The notes under the pieces: model-generated
Databases searched by the model: none
The model's input: the letters and a program-made list of their open reading frames with translations, nothing else
What the model was told of the DNA's origin: nothing
Part shown: in pieces, positions 1-9,737 of the stretch
Position numbering within the stretch: position 1 is the first letter of the stretch
Layout: each line of letters begins with the position of its first letter
Translations under genes and position numbers: made by a program
Origin: an uncultured Lachnospiraceae bacterium
Lineage (GTDB): Bacteria; Bacillota; Clostridia; Lachnospirales; Lachnospiraceae
Direction of reading: 5' to 3'
DNA length: 64,000 bases
Assembly (NCBI GenBank): GCA_910588845.1
Contig: CAJURU010000006.1
Location: 62,001-126,000, forward strand

Positions 1-246
1 GTTGTGGAGGACATTGTAGATTCCGGGAGGACGTTGAGCTATCTGCTGGAAAATCTGAAAAGCAGAAAACCGAAAAGCCTGCGTCTGTGCACGCTGCTGG
101 ATAAACCGGAACGCCGGGTAACAGACGTGCATGTGGACTATACCGGGTTTGAAATACCGGATGAGTTTGTTGTGGGTTATGGACTTGATTATATGCAGCA
201 TTACCGCAATCTTCCCTATATCGGGGTTGTGGAATTGGATGCTTAG
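1..246 (+). CDS. hpt: Hypoxanthine phosphoribosyltransferase, C-terminal part (5' end outside window)
   Basis: The reading frame is open from base 1 and encodes the last 81 residues of a purine-salvage phosphoribosyltransferase, which transfers ribose-5-phosphate from PRPP to hypoxanthine or guanine. Visible family marks are the end of the PRPP-binding loop (VVEDIVDSGRTL), the LLDKPERR segment and the closing region GYGLDYMQHYRNLPYIGVV, which is typical of bacterial HPRT. The start codon and N-terminal half lie upstream of the window. ftsH begins 27 bases downstream, and an hpt-ftsH order is common in Firmicutes, so the two are probably cotranscribed. The call is firm; only the upstream boundary is unknown. 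Confidence 0.93.
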   Translation, partial: VVEDIVDSGRTLSYLLENLKSRKPKSLRLCTLLDKPERRVTDVHVDYTGFEIPDEFVVGYGLDYMQHYRNLPYIGVVELDA

Positions 247-273
247 AAATAGAAAGGAGATAAGGAATAGGCG

Positions 274-2112
274 ATGAATAATCAAAAACGTTATCGTGCA
301 TTTGCCGTATATATTGTAGTGATTGCCATTCTTGCGCTGCTTTGGGTTTTGCGGGATAATTCGTCAAATTTTAATCAGGGGTCTGTTTATACTTATGGAC
401 AGTTTGAACAGGATTTGGAGAATGGGAAAGTGCTGTCCGTCGTTATCACCCAGAATCGGGAGGTGCCAAGCGGCGAGGCGAGCGTGCTCGTGAAGGGGGG
501 CGCCAAGAATGCGACCCATTCGCTGCATGTATCGGATGTCAATGCGTTGCAGGAGACTATGAAATCATATGATTTTAAAGAATTTGTCGTGCAGGAGATG
601 CCGGAAGAGAATTGGCTGATATCCATACTTCCTACGTTGATTCTGTTTGGCGTACTGTTTGTCTTTTACATTATGATGACAAACCATGCGGCGGCGTCCT
701 CCGGCGGCGGAGGCAAGATGATGAATTTTGGCAAGAGCCGGGCCAAGATGACGACAGATGAGAACCGAAAGATTAATTTTGGCAATGTTGCCGGGCTCAA
801 GGAGGAAAAAGAAGAGCTGGAAGAGCTGGTCGATTTCCTGCAAGCGCCCAGAAAGTATACGAAGCTGGGGGCTAGAATTCCCAAAGGCGTTCTTTTGGTG
901 GGACCGCCCGGAACCGGCAAGACGCTGCTTGCCAAAGCGGTGGCCGGCGAGGCGGGCGTTCCGTTCTTTAGTATTTCCGGTTCCGATTTTGTGGAAATGT
1001 TTGTCGGCGTGGGCGCTTCCCGTGTCCGTGATCTTTTTGAGGAGGCAAAGAAGAGTTCTCCCTGTATTGTGTTCATTGACGAGATTGATGCGGTGGCAAG
1101 ACGGCGCGGAACCGGCATGGGCGGCGGCCATGACGAGCGTGAGCAGACTTTGAACCAGCTTTTGGTGGAGATGGATGGTTTTGGCGTCAACGAGGGGATT
1201 ATAGTGATGGCGGCAACCAACCGTGTAGATATTTTGGATCCCGCAATCATGCGTCCAGGGCGGTTTGACCGTAAGGTGCATGTAGGCAGGCCGGATATTG
1301 GCGGCAGGGAAGAAATTCTGAATGTCCATGCCAAGAATAAGCCGCTGGGGGACGATGTGGATTTAAAACAAATTGCCCAGACGACCGCAGGGTTTACAGG
1401 GGCTGATTTGGAAAATCTTCTGAATGAGGCGGCAATTGTCGCAGCCAAGGAAGACCGTGCTTATATTATCCAGAGCGATATCCGCAAGTCCTTTGTGAAG
1501 GTGGGAATCGGTTCGGAGAAGAGGAGCCGGATTATTACGGAGAAGGAGAAGCGGATTACGGCATACCATGAGGCGGGCCATGCGATTCTCTTCCATGTGC
1601 TGCCGGATGTAGGGCCTGTGTATTCCGTGTCCATTATCCCTACCGGAGTAGGGGCGGCGGGGTATACGATGCCGCTGCCGGAACGTGATGAAATGTTCAA
1701 TACCAAGGGCAGGATGTTGCAGGAAATCATCGTAGATCTCGGAGGCCGCGTAGCGGAAGAGATGATTTTTGATGATATTACTACAGGAGCATCTCAGGAT
1801 ATCAAACAGGCAACCGGCGTGGCAAAGGCAATGGTTACGAGGTATGGGATGTCTGAAAACATTGGACTGATCAATTATGACAACGATGACGACGAGGTAT
1901 TCATCGGCAGGGATCTCGCACATGCGAGGGCTTACGGTGAGAATGTAGCTGGCATGATAGACCAGGAGATTAAGCGCATTATTGACGAGTGCTATCAGAA
2001 AACAAGAAGCATTCTGACGGAACACGAGAAGATTCTCCATAAATGCGCAGACCTTCTGTTAGAGAAAGAGAAAATCAGCAGAGATGAGTTTGAAGCGCTT
2101 TTTGAAGGATGA
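274..2112 (+). CDS. ftsH: ATP-dependent zinc metalloprotease FtsH
   Basis: Membrane-anchored AAA+ protease of 612 residues that degrades misfolded membrane proteins and short-lived regulators. An N-terminal membrane helix (about residues 9-27), a short extracytoplasmic domain and a second helix (about 110-130) precede the AAA module. Walker A GPPGTGKT is at residues 210-217, followed by Walker B (CIVFIDEIDA) and the second region of homology (NRVDILDPAIMRPGRFDRK). The zinc site HEAGH is at residues 432-436. Length and domain order are normal for the family. The start follows AAAGGAG with good spacing. It lies 27 bases after hpt; the first clear terminator downstream is at 2304-2333. Confidence 0.97.
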   Translation: MNNQKRYRAFAVYIVVIAILALLWVLRDNSSNFNQGSVYTYGQFEQDLENGKVLSVVITQNREVPSGEASVLVKGGAKNATHSLHVSDVNALQETMKSYDFKEFVVQEMPEENWLISILPTLILFGVLFVFYIMMTNHAAASSGGGGKMMNFGKSRAKMTTDENRKINFGNVAGLKEEKEELEELVDFLQAPRKYTKLGARIPKGVLLVGPPGTGKTLLAKAVAGEAGVPFFSISGSDFVEMFVGVGASRVRDLFEEAKKSSPCIVFIDEIDAVARRRGTGMGGGHDEREQTLNQLLVEMDGFGVNEGIIVMAATNRVDILDPAIMRPGRFDRKVHVGRPDIGGREEILNVHAKNKPLGDDVDLKQIAQTTAGFTGADLENLLNEAAIVAAKEDRAYIIQSDIRKSFVKVGIGSEKRSRIITEKEKRITAYHEAGHAILFHVLPDVGPVYSVSIIPTGVGAAGYTMPLPERDEMFNTKGRMLQEIIVDLGGRVAEEMIFDDITTGASQDIKQATGVAKAMVTRYGMSENIGLINYDNDDDEVFIGRDLAHARAYGENVAGMIDQEIKRIIDECYQKTRSILTEHEKILHKCADLLLEKEKISRDEFEALFEG

Positions 2113-2303
2113 TTTGTGAAATTTGCTATGGGATTTCCGCAGGGCTGGAAAAAGTGACTGTACAAAGTAGACAAAAACAATTTGCAATTTTTGTGAAGTT
2201 TGTGCACACTTATTGAGGGATTTATGGTACTATAATTATCGTAAAAACCCCCCAATACATTATATAATTTTTGCTACACCCCATAGTAAAAATACCTTCT
2301 CCT

Positions 2304-2333
2304 AAAAAGGCAGCTTATAGAGCTGCCTTTTTT
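2304..2333 (+). terminator. Rho-independent terminator downstream of ftsH
   Basis: A perfect stem AAAAAGGCAGCT / AGCTGCCTTTTT with a five-base loop ends in a T run. It probably ends the hpt-ftsH transcript. A TATAAT box at 2231-2236 without a convincing -35 lies upstream, so a short independent transcript ending here is possible but unsupported. Confidence 0.8.
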
Positions 2334-2390
2334 ACATCTTAGAAATATCTTGTTACTGTGAAGCGTTAGATGGGAAAGAGGTATCATAAT

Positions 2391-4511
2391 ATGAAAGAAT
2401 ATTCCATTTATGAATTGAGCCAAAGACAGCAATATATGATGCAGATGCGTCCAATCCTGCGTAAACATGCGATGTTTTCTGACGGGACCAAAGATTACCG
2501 GAATCCCCCGGAGCCGAATGTAAATGACGAGGTGACGATCCGTTTCCGCACGTCGAAAGACAATGTAGATACTGTCTGGCTGCGCAGCGGCGACAAACGG
2601 ATTTCCATGAGGAAAGAGGAGACGGATAGTTGTTTTGATTATTATCAGGCGAAAGTGCAGCTTGGAGAGGAAGCATTTCGCTATTACTTTGAGGCGGTCA
2701 CAGGCATGCTCCATTGTTTTTATGACAGAATGGGTGTGACGCCGGAAGTCCGGCATGAGTATGAGTTTGTGATTGTACCCGGTTTTTCTACGCCCAACTG
2801 GGCGAAGGGGGCGGTGATGTACCAAATCCTGGTTGATCGTTTCTATAATGGCGACCCATCCAATGATGTGCTCACCAATGAATATTATTATATTCAGGTA
2901 TACAGCCAGCAGGTGAAGGATTGGAATAAACCCCCGGCTAATTTTGGCGTAGGCGAATTTTATGGGGGAGATTTGGCGGGCGTCATCCAGAAGCTGGATT
3001 ATTTGCAGGATTTAGGGATTGAGGTCTTGTATTTCAATCCGCTGTTTGTCTCGCCGTCCAACCATAAATATGACATTCAGGATTATGACTATATAGACCC
3101 TCATTACGGAGTAATTGAGGAGGACGGCGGTGCGCTTCTTTCTGCGGGGGAGACAGATAATACGCAGGCTACCAGGTACATTAAGCGTGTTTCAGACCTC
3201 AAGAATCTGGAGGCAAGCAACGCCTTGTTTGCAAAGCTTGTGGAGGAGGCGCATAAGCGCGGGATGCGGGTGATTCTCGACGGCGTGTTCAACCATTGCG
3301 GTTCTTTCAATAAGTGGCTGGACAAAGAATTGATTTATGAACGGGAAGTCGGTTATGCGACTGGCGCCTATGTGTCGGCTGACAGTCCTTACCGGAGTTT
3401 CTTTCGATTTTATGATGAGAACCGTTGGCCTTATAATGGCAGTTATGACGGCTGGTGGGGGCATGATACGCTGCCCAAGCTGAATTATGAAGGTTCACAG
3501 GAATTATATGATTATATACTTGATATTGGAAGGAAATGGGTGTCCCCGCCCTATAATGCGGATGGCTGGCGTCTCGACGTGGCTGCTGACTTGGGGCATT
3601 CTGTGGAGTTTAATCACAAATTCTGGCAGGATTTCCGCAAGGCCGTCAAGGAGGCCAATCCAGAAGCAATTGTGCTGGCCGAGCATTATGGAGACCCCGT
3701 GGAGTGGCTGCGCGGCGACCAGTGGGACACCGTGATGAATTACGACGCTTTTATGGAACCTCTGACGTGGTTCCTTACCGGGATGGAGAAGCACAGCGAC
3801 GGCTATCGCCAGGATATGCTGGGTAATTTCCAGAATTTTGAGGGAGCCATGAATTATTATATGACGCGGTTTATGACGCCGTCTTTGCAATGTGCAATGA
3901 ATGAGTTGTCCAATCACGACCATTCACGTTTCCTGACCCGTACCAACCATAAAGTGGGCAGGGTAGACCATCTGGGGAGCGCGGCGGCGGGCGAGGATTT
4001 GAATAAGGGCGTCATGAAAGAAGCTGTCGTAGTGCAGATGACCTGGCCGGGCGCGCCTACGATTTATTATGGAGATGAGGCCGGAGCAGTAGGATTTACT
4101 GATCCCGATAACCGCAGAACTTATCCCTGGGGGAATGAGGATCAGGAGCTTTTACATTTCCACCGTGATATTATCCGCATCCATAAGCAGTATGAAGCGT
4201 TCCGCACCGGTTCTTTGAAGTTCCTGGGTGGAGACTATCAGGTCATGTGTTATGGGCGTTTTAACCGTGAGCAGCAGTTTGTGATTGTAATCAACAATGA
4301 TTATGTGGAGCGTCATATGGAGTGGCGGGTCTGGCCGGCGGGCATGGAGCGTGAGACCAGGCTGGAGCGGATTATGATGACTACGCCGGAATCTTACACG
4401 ATGGAGCCGGAAATCTATCGCGTGACGAACGGGCGTATCAAGATTGCCCTTCCGCCCAACTGTGCGGTGATTCTCAAAAACATTGGCAATGAGGAGAAGC
4501 TGGCGTTTTAA
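2391..4511 (+). CDS. GH13 alpha-amylase-superfamily enzyme (neopullulanase / cyclomaltodextrinase-like)
   Basis: Protein of about 706 residues with no signal peptide, so probably cytoplasmic and acting on alpha-glucans or maltodextrins. An N-terminal beta-sandwich (about 1-120) with the pattern of the neopullulanase N-domain precedes a GH13 barrel. The three catalytic acids are visible: nucleophile D396 in DGWRLDVAAD, acid/base E431 in IVLAEHYGDP and D510 in SNHDHSRF. The YFNPLF and DGVFNHCG segments are classic GH13 conserved regions. An ATG also exists at 2370, but only the ATG at 2391 has a ribosome site (GAAAGAGGT) at correct spacing, so I prefer 2391. Exact substrate cannot be read from sequence. 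It is flanked by an upstream terminator and by tRNA-Tyr. Confidence 0.88.
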   Translation: MKEYSIYELSQRQQYMMQMRPILRKHAMFSDGTKDYRNPPEPNVNDEVTIRFRTSKDNVDTVWLRSGDKRISMRKEETDSCFDYYQAKVQLGEEAFRYYFEAVTGMLHCFYDRMGVTPEVRHEYEFVIVPGFSTPNWAKGAVMYQILVDRFYNGDPSNDVLTNEYYYIQVYSQQVKDWNKPPANFGVGEFYGGDLAGVIQKLDYLQDLGIEVLYFNPLFVSPSNHKYDIQDYDYIDPHYGVIEEDGGALLSAGETDNTQATRYIKRVSDLKNLEASNALFAKLVEEAHKRGMRVILDGVFNHCGSFNKWLDKELIYEREVGYATGAYVSADSPYRSFFRFYDENRWPYNGSYDGWWGHDTLPKLNYEGSQELYDYILDIGRKWVSPPYNADGWRLDVAADLGHSVEFNHKFWQDFRKAVKEANPEAIVLAEHYGDPVEWLRGDQWDTVMNYDAFMEPLTWFLTGMEKHSDGYRQDMLGNFQNFEGAMNYYMTRFMTPSLQCAMNELSNHDHSRFLTRTNHKVGRVDHLGSAAAGEDLNKGVMKEAVVVQMTWPGAPTIYYGDEAGAVGFTDPDNRRTYPWGNEDQELLHFHRDIIRIHKQYEAFRTGSLKFLGGDYQVMCYGRFNREQQFVIVINNDYVERHMEWRVWPAGMERETRLERIMMTTPESYTMEPEIYRVTNGRIKIALPPNCAVILKNIGNEEKLAF

Positions 4512-4555
4512 GTGACGTCAATTGTGGTGCAAAAGTAAAAAAATTAAATTTCTTC

Positions 4556-4584
4556 TTGCAAGTAGAGAGGACATGTGCTATAAT
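4556..4584 (+). promoter_or_regulatory. Sigma-A-type promoter for tRNA-Tyr
   Basis: TTGCAA (4556-4561), a 17-base spacer and TATAAT (4579-4584) lie about 43 bases before the tRNA. Confidence 0.75.
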
Positions 4585-4626
4585 CGAATACGGTCAGGGG
4601 CGAATGAAGTATTTGCCCTTGTATAT

Positions 4627-4708
4627 GGATGGATTCCCGAGTGGCCAAAGGGGGCAGACTGTAAATCTGTTGGCACCGCCTTCGAAGGTTCGAATCCTTC
4701 TCCATCCA
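4627..4708 (+). tRNA. tRNA-Tyr (anticodon GTA)
   Basis: The acceptor stem GGATGGA/TCCATCC is perfect, with A as the discriminator at 4708. The anticodon loop CTGTAAA gives anticodon GTA. The D-arm reads CCCGAGTGGCCAAAGGGGG, a long variable arm (class II) marks tyrosine, and the T-arm is GAAGG-TTCGAAT-CCTTC. CCA is not encoded, as the sequence continues TGAT. It is transcribed singly, with its own promoter at 4556-4584 and terminator at 4724-4764. It supplies tyrosine for UAU/UAC codons. Confidence 0.96.
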
Positions 4709-4723
4709 TGATAAGATAATTTT

Positions 4724-4764
4724 AACGGCTGTTTCTTCCACAAGGAAGAGGCAGTCGTTTTTTC
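4724..4764 (+). terminator. Terminator after tRNA-Tyr
   Basis: A 16-bp stem (AACGGCTGTTTCTTCC with GGAAGAGGCAGTCGTT, including G-T pairs) closes on a four-base loop and ends in a T run. Confidence 0.82.
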
Positions 4765-4852
4765 TATCATAGGAAACATGTATATGCGAGTGATATGGGA
4801 AGAGTGGCAGAATGCTCAAAATTGCTGGATTTTACATCGAAAATGCACACAA

Positions 4853-4881
4853 TTTACCAGTATAAAAATGTATAATATAAT
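4853..4881 (+). promoter_or_regulatory. Promoter for the GH30 gene
   Basis: TTTACC (4853-4858), a 17-base spacer and TATAAT (4876-4881) lie 35 bases before the GH30 start codon, giving a short leader. Confidence 0.65.
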
Positions 4882-4915
4882 ATCATACACAAAATATGTT
4901 GAGGAGGGAAACAAA

Positions 4916-7900
4916 ATGAAGAAAAAGATTTGTAACAATGTGACAACTGTTAGAAATGCATTTTTGTCCGTTTTGCTTTCTGCAAGCATGGTTGTAACCG
5001 GTGTTGGTGTGGCGGCGCCTACCGTCAGCCAGGCGGCGGATACAGCCGGGGAAGTGCATTGGGTGATGTCGCAGGAAGGGAAGTATATGCAGGATAAGGG
5101 GACGCTGACTACCACTGCATGGGATGCAAACAACCACAGTGAATTGTATATTGATGTGGACGAGAACATTACATACCAGGAGATGGCGCAGAATATCTGG
5201 GGCGGCTGCTTTAATGAGCGCGGATGGCATAAGCTGATGCAGCTGACGGAAGAGGAGCGTAACCATATCCTGGACTTGTTGTTTGACCCCAATGAGCCGG
5301 AAGGACTGCACCTGACAATGGCGCGGATGCCGATTGGTTCCAGCGATTTTGCGATGGATTTGTATTCCTTGAACGAGACGGAAAATGATTACGATATGGT
5401 GAATTTCTCTATAGAGCGTGATAAAGAAATGTTGATTCCTTATATCCGAGAGGCTTTAAAGCGTCAGCCGAACCTGAAAATCTGGGCGTCTCCCTGGTCG
5501 CCGCCAAGTTGGATGAAACAAGAGGGGGAAAATAATACGGCGCCGCATAAAAATCTGATTGGCGGCTGGTTCCATGGCACTGAGGAGAATTATAAGGCGT
5601 ATGCCCTGTATTTCCGCAAATTTATCGAAGCGTATGACAAGGAAGGCATTGAAATTTATATGGTGTCTCCTCAAAACGAGCCGACAATGTGGACGCTGTA
5701 TTCCTCCTGCCGTTGGACCGGCGAGTGTCTCCGCGATTTTCTCAAACATCTCGGGCCGCAGATGAAAGAACTGGGTGTGCAGATTTATCTGGGGACGTTT
5801 ACAAATTCCGACGACAGTCTGATGGACCCAACGCTGAATGATGTGGAGGCGCGTAAATATATTTCCGGTATCAATTTTCAGTGGTGGTCTTACAATAAGG
5901 CGCGCTCTCTGTTCCATACCGGGTTCAACCAGGGCATGATGCAGTCGGAGACGATGTGTGGAAACGGCAACAATGATTGGCAGTACGCAGAGTATCAGTT
6001 TGACGTTATGTATATGTATTTTTCCTATGGAATTACCGCCTACAATATGTGGAATCTGGTACTGGAATGGGACGGTGTAAATCCCGGCGGATATAATACA
6101 GCGACGCCTCCGTGGCCGCAGAATGCGCCGATAACGGTAAATGAGACGACGAAGAAATATACAATCAATCCGCAGTACTATAACATCAAACATTATTCGG
6201 ATGCCGTAAGAGCAAATGCCCGCAGGATTGAGAGCAGCGGTACTTATAACCAGGAGTACATCCCCAATACGGACGCGGATAAGGAAGCAGATTCCGTATA
6301 TTCCGCAGAGCAGCGCGAAATCGCATTCCGCAATGCAGACGGAACAATTTCGCTGTTAGTGAAAAATGGGAGCAATAGCGCGAAGAAGGTTGACATCAAC
6401 TTTAACGGACGCAAAGTAACGGCGGAACTTCCGGCACATTCCATCAACACGTTTACCACCCAGGGTACGCCTCTTTCCGGCAATGAGACCGATATGCGGC
6501 AGATACTTTCCCGGGATAAGATTGTATCTATCAAAAACGCTGAGACGAATAAAGCTCTCTGCATCAACGGCGGCGGCACAGCAACGCTTTCCAAGGTATT
6601 TGCCTGGGACTACAGCGGGCAGGCGAATCAGCAGTGGTACTTACAGCCCAGTAAAATCGGCGCGCAAGAAACCGTAAAGCTGATGAACGTCAAGAGCTTC
6701 CATCTGGCGGCAGTGGACGGCGGTTCTTCTAATGACGGCGCAGAATTGATTATCTGGCAGGATACCAAAGAGGATAATCAGAACTGGATTATGGAGAAGA
6801 GCGGCGAGTATGTGAAGTTTAAGAATGTAACCAGCGGCTTGTATCTGGCATTTTCCGCAGACGGCAAGGCCATACAGACGGCAGCAAGCGACTCTAAGCT
6901 TCAGCAGTGGAAAGTTGAGAAGGCTTACGCGTTAGAAGGGATGCCGGCCGTTACTTCCGTCAGCGTAACGCCCAATAATAAAGCCATGGCTGCGGGGGAG
7001 AGCCAGCAGTTTACAGCGGCAGTAACAGGAACGAATGGCGCGCCTGAGACCGTGGATTGGACGATAGATGGAAATAACAGCTATAGCACGGCAATCAGCA
7101 GAAATGGAGTGTTGAAAATAGCTGCTGATGAGACTTCAAAGAAGATTACAGTGCGGGCAACAGCCACTTTTGATAATACGAAGTCTGCCAAAGTAGTTGT
7201 GACAGCAGGGGCGGTTCCTCAGGTCACCTCTGTGAGCGTTACGCCCAAAACCGCCAGTGTGCAGGCAGGGAAGACGAAACAGTTCCAAGCGCAAACAAAT
7301 GTGCAAAATGGCGCGCCTGGAACGGTGAAGTGGAGCGTCAGCGGCAATAAGAGCAGCCAGACAAAAGTTAGCGGCACGGGTCTGTTGACAGTGGCGGCAA
7401 ATGAAACTTCGTCGAGATTGACGGTAAAAGCAGAATCTACGTTTGATAAGGCCAAGTATGGCGTGGCGGCAGTTACAGTGACGAAAGCGGCCAAACCGGT
7501 GCCGAAGAAGAATACGATCCATAAGGTGGGCGCACTGTATTACAAAGTTACCAAGTCGGCAGCTAAGAACGGTACGGTGACCGTGACGAAGCCGGGCAGG
7601 AAGACGTATACTTCCGTGACAATTCCGGCTACGGTCAAGATTAACGGATATTCTTTCAAAGTAACGGCAATTGGCAGTAAAGCATTTTATAAAAATAAAA
7701 AGCTGAAAAAAGTTACAGTGGGAAATTATGTCGCGAAGATCGGCGCGTCTGCATTTGCAGCAAATGGGAAGTTGACGGCCGTTTCGCTGGGAACGGGAAT
7801 TACGACGATTGACAGCAAGGCTTTTTATAAGGACGCTAAATTAAAGACTGTGAATATCAAGTCTAAGAAACTCAAGACCGTGAAAAGGCAGGCGTTTAAG

Positions 7901-8005
7901 GGCATTGCAGGCAAGGCTAAAGTCAGCGTCCCCAAAAATAAGGCAAAGAGCTATAAGAAGATATTCAAGAAAGCGGGGCTTCCTGCGAAGGCAAGCGTAA
8001 AGTAG
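4916..8005 (+). CDS. Secreted GH30-family glycosidase with ricin-like, Ig-like and BspA-type LRR modules
   Basis: Exported protein of 1029 residues that should cleave a beta-linked glycan outside the cell. A signal peptide covers about residues 1-42 and ends VSQAA. A GH30 catalytic region follows (about 50-480) with acid/base E255 in SPQNEP and nucleophile E345 in QSET. Next come a ricin-type beta-trefoil lectin region with QxW repeats (about 530-660), two bacterial Ig-like domains (about 670-850), and a C-terminal BspA-type leucine-rich module (about 870-1029) that is very rich in lysine. There is no LPxTG sorting signal. The ATG at 4916 follows GAGGAGGG; an in-frame ATG at 4778 lies upstream of the promoter and is rejected. 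GH30 includes glucosylceramidase-, xylanase- and beta-1,6-glucanase-like enzymes; I cannot choose between them. Confidence 0.88.
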   Translation: MKKKICNNVTTVRNAFLSVLLSASMVVTGVGVAAPTVSQAADTAGEVHWVMSQEGKYMQDKGTLTTTAWDANNHSELYIDVDENITYQEMAQNIWGGCFNERGWHKLMQLTEEERNHILDLLFDPNEPEGLHLTMARMPIGSSDFAMDLYSLNETENDYDMVNFSIERDKEMLIPYIREALKRQPNLKIWASPWSPPSWMKQEGENNTAPHKNLIGGWFHGTEENYKAYALYFRKFIEAYDKEGIEIYMVSPQNEPTMWTLYSSCRWTGECLRDFLKHLGPQMKELGVQIYLGTFTNSDDSLMDPTLNDVEARKYISGINFQWWSYNKARSLFHTGFNQGMMQSETMCGNGNNDWQYAEYQFDVMYMYFSYGITAYNMWNLVLEWDGVNPGGYNTATPPWPQNAPITVNETTKKYTINPQYYNIKHYSDAVRANARRIESSGTYNQEYIPNTDADKEADSVYSAEQREIAFRNADGTISLLVKNGSNSAKKVDINFNGRKVTAELPAHSINTFTTQGTPLSGNETDMRQILSRDKIVSIKNAETNKALCINGGGTATLSKVFAWDYSGQANQQWYLQPSKIGAQETVKLMNVKSFHLAAVDGGSSNDGAELIIWQDTKEDNQNWIMEKSGEYVKFKNVTSGLYLAFSADGKAIQTAASDSKLQQWKVEKAYALEGMPAVTSVSVTPNNKAMAAGESQQFTAAVTGTNGAPETVDWTIDGNNSYSTAISRNGVLKIAADETSKKITVRATATFDNTKSAKVVVTAGAVPQVTSVSVTPKTASVQAGKTKQFQAQTNVQNGAPGTVKWSVSGNKSSQTKVSGTGLLTVAANETSSRLTVKAESTFDKAKYGVAAVTVTKAAKPVPKKNTIHKVGALYYKVTKSAAKNGTVTVTKPGRKTYTSVTIPATVKINGYSFKVTAIGSKAFYKNKKLKKVTVGNYVAKIGASAFAANGKLTAVSLGTGITTIDSKAFYKDAKLKTVNIKSKKLKTVKRQAFKGIAGKAKVSVPKNKAKSYKKIFKKAGLPAKASVK

Positions 8006-8027
8006 AATTTATTTATAGGAATTAGCA

Positions 8028-8069
8028 GCGGCTTCGGCAGGGCGTTTTCTGTCGGGGCCGCGATTTTTA
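8028..8069 (+). terminator. Terminator after the GH30 gene
   Basis: A 13-bp stem (GCGGCTTCGGCAG with CTGTCGGGGCCGC, some G-T pairs) with an eight-base loop is followed by GATTTTT. Confidence 0.75.
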
Positions 8070-8139
8070 TAGATGTACAGTCTGTTGCGTCTCGTATGCC
8101 TGTAAGAAAGATTATGGCTCGTGTTCATCTAAATTTTTC

Positions 8140-8168
8140 TTGACACCGTATTTTTGAAATCGTATACT
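8140..8168 (+). promoter_or_regulatory. Promoter of the signalling block
   Basis: A consensus TTGACA (8140-8145), a 17-base spacer and TATACT (8163-8168) lie about 130 bases before the histidine kinase start. Confidence 0.8.
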
Positions 8169-8299
8169 AGATATAGTGGCATCACTGCGCGAAAGCACAC
8201 ATTTTAATGGAGATATGCAGTTGCCCATAAAGCGTGTAAGGATGCAGGATTTAAGCGAATTTTGGCGGCCTTGCCGTGTGACAAAAAGAGGTGGGAACA

Positions 8300-9736
8300 A
8301 TGGGAGAGGAAGTGTTGCAGGGAGAAATAATCCATAATATTGCAGATGCATCCCTGGAAATTATTCTCAGATTTGATGATGATGGGAAAATTTTCTATGG
8401 GAATGCCCTGGCACAGAAAGAGCTGGGTTATGGGAAGAATTGGGAGATGCTTGGCCTGGAGAAAGTGTTCCCGGCAGAGCTCCAACTGGAAAATAACAGT
8501 TTCCCATTGGAAGCGGCACGGAAGATGACCGAGGGCATGATGTACCGCAAGAATGGAACGTGTTTTCCGGTGAGGATGAAAGTCAAGGGCAGCGGCGGGC
8601 AGAACCTTCTGTTTGCCATCAATATTGCCAAGCGGGTTGAGACAGAACGTAAGCTTGTGCGTATGAAAGAAGAGATGGAAGAGACCATGAAAGTCCGCAA
8701 TGAATTTGTGGCGAACGTGACGCATGAGCTGAGGACGCCGGTGAATGGAATACGCGGTCATGTAACCAATCTTTTGGAAAATGGGGTTACGGGGGAAGTG
8801 AAGAGCACGCTGGATATCATTATCCGCTGTTGTGACAATATGTCTGCCATCATTAATAATATTTTGGATTTTTCCAAGCTGGAAGCAGGGAAATTCGTCA
8901 TAGAGCAGAAGGAATTCAACTTTTATAAAATGGTAAACCATACGGTGGAGACCAATATTCCGGCAATTAATGCCAAGGGCCTGCGCATCATGGTCAACAT
9001 TGACAAGACAATTCCTGAATATCTGATTGGCGACGAGCTGCGGCTGACGCAGATTTTGAATAACTTTTTATCGAATGCGGTAAAATTTACCAGCGTAGGA
9101 TATATTAATATAGAAGTTACGAAAACGGTGCAGTTTGATGACGAGATAGAGTTGTTTTTTGTGGTGTCCGACACCGGTATTGGCATTTCACCGGAAGAGA
9201 AGGATAAACTGTTTAAGAGCTTTTCCCAGGTAGACGCTTCTATCACCAGGAAATACGGCGGAACCGGGTTAGGGCTTGCAATCACAAAGCAGCTGATCGA
9301 ACTGATGCAGGGCAGCGTCCATCTCGACAGTGAAAAGGGCAAAGGAAGCAGTTTTTCCTTTTCTGTGCGCCTTAATATGGCGCAGAAATCAAAAGAAGAA
9401 CATACTGTCGGCGAGCAGTTTGAATTTATCAATCAGAATCAGGAAATGCCAGGATTTGACAACGTGGAGAAGTTCTTTCAATTTGGCACGCCGGAGAATG
9501 TGCAGGAAATCAGAGGCAAGATGGAGAAATTGATTTTGTGCATGGAGGTGGAAGCCTGGGATAAAGCGGAAAACTTTGCGCATAACATTAAGGAACTGCT
9601 GGAACAGGCGCCCAAAGACCTCAAAAGGGCCGCTTTCCGTTTGGAAATGAATGTGAGAAAGGGCGACCACGATAAGAGCGTGGAACAGTATGATAATTTG
9701 AGGGCAATGTTTGAGGAAGCTATTGGAGGGATTTAG
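8300..9736 (+). CDS. Sensor histidine kinase with PAS-like input and C-terminal Hpt-like domain
   Basis: Soluble kinase of 478 residues; no membrane helix is visible. A PAS-like sensor (about 10-115) is followed by a HisKA dimerisation helix with phospho-acceptor H142 in NVTHELRTPVNGI. The HATPase domain (about 240-360) shows DTGIGI and the GGTGLGLAI G-box. The last 100 residues resemble a histidine phosphotransfer domain with candidate H428 in FAHNIKELLEQAP. No receiver domain lies between kinase and Hpt; the only nearby receiver is in the next gene, whose start is two bases away. GTG at 8291 is in frame, but GAGGTGGG fits ATG 8300 better. Inference: kinase, HD-GYP regulator and Hpt-like domain may form one phosphorelay. 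Confidence 0.87.
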   Translation: MGEEVLQGEIIHNIADASLEIILRFDDDGKIFYGNALAQKELGYGKNWEMLGLEKVFPAELQLENNSFPLEAARKMTEGMMYRKNGTCFPVRMKVKGSGGQNLLFAINIAKRVETERKLVRMKEEMEETMKVRNEFVANVTHELRTPVNGIRGHVTNLLENGVTGEVKSTLDIIIRCCDNMSAIINNILDFSKLEAGKFVIEQKEFNFYKMVNHTVETNIPAINAKGLRIMVNIDKTIPEYLIGDELRLTQILNNFLSNAVKFTSVGYINIEVTKTVQFDDEIELFFVVSDTGIGISPEEKDKLFKSFSQVDASITRKYGGTGLGLAITKQLIELMQGSVHLDSEKGKGSSFSFSVRLNMAQKSKEEHTVGEQFEFINQNQEMPGFDNVEKFFQFGTPENVQEIRGKMEKLILCMEVEAWDKAENFAHNIKELLEQAPKDLKRAAFRLEMNVRKGDHDKSVEQYDNLRAMFEEAIGGI

Positions 9737-9737
9737 A

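Noticed and set aside
4522..4719. A 65-residue reading frame on the + strand.
   Set aside because: It runs through the tRNA-Tyr gene and its promoter.
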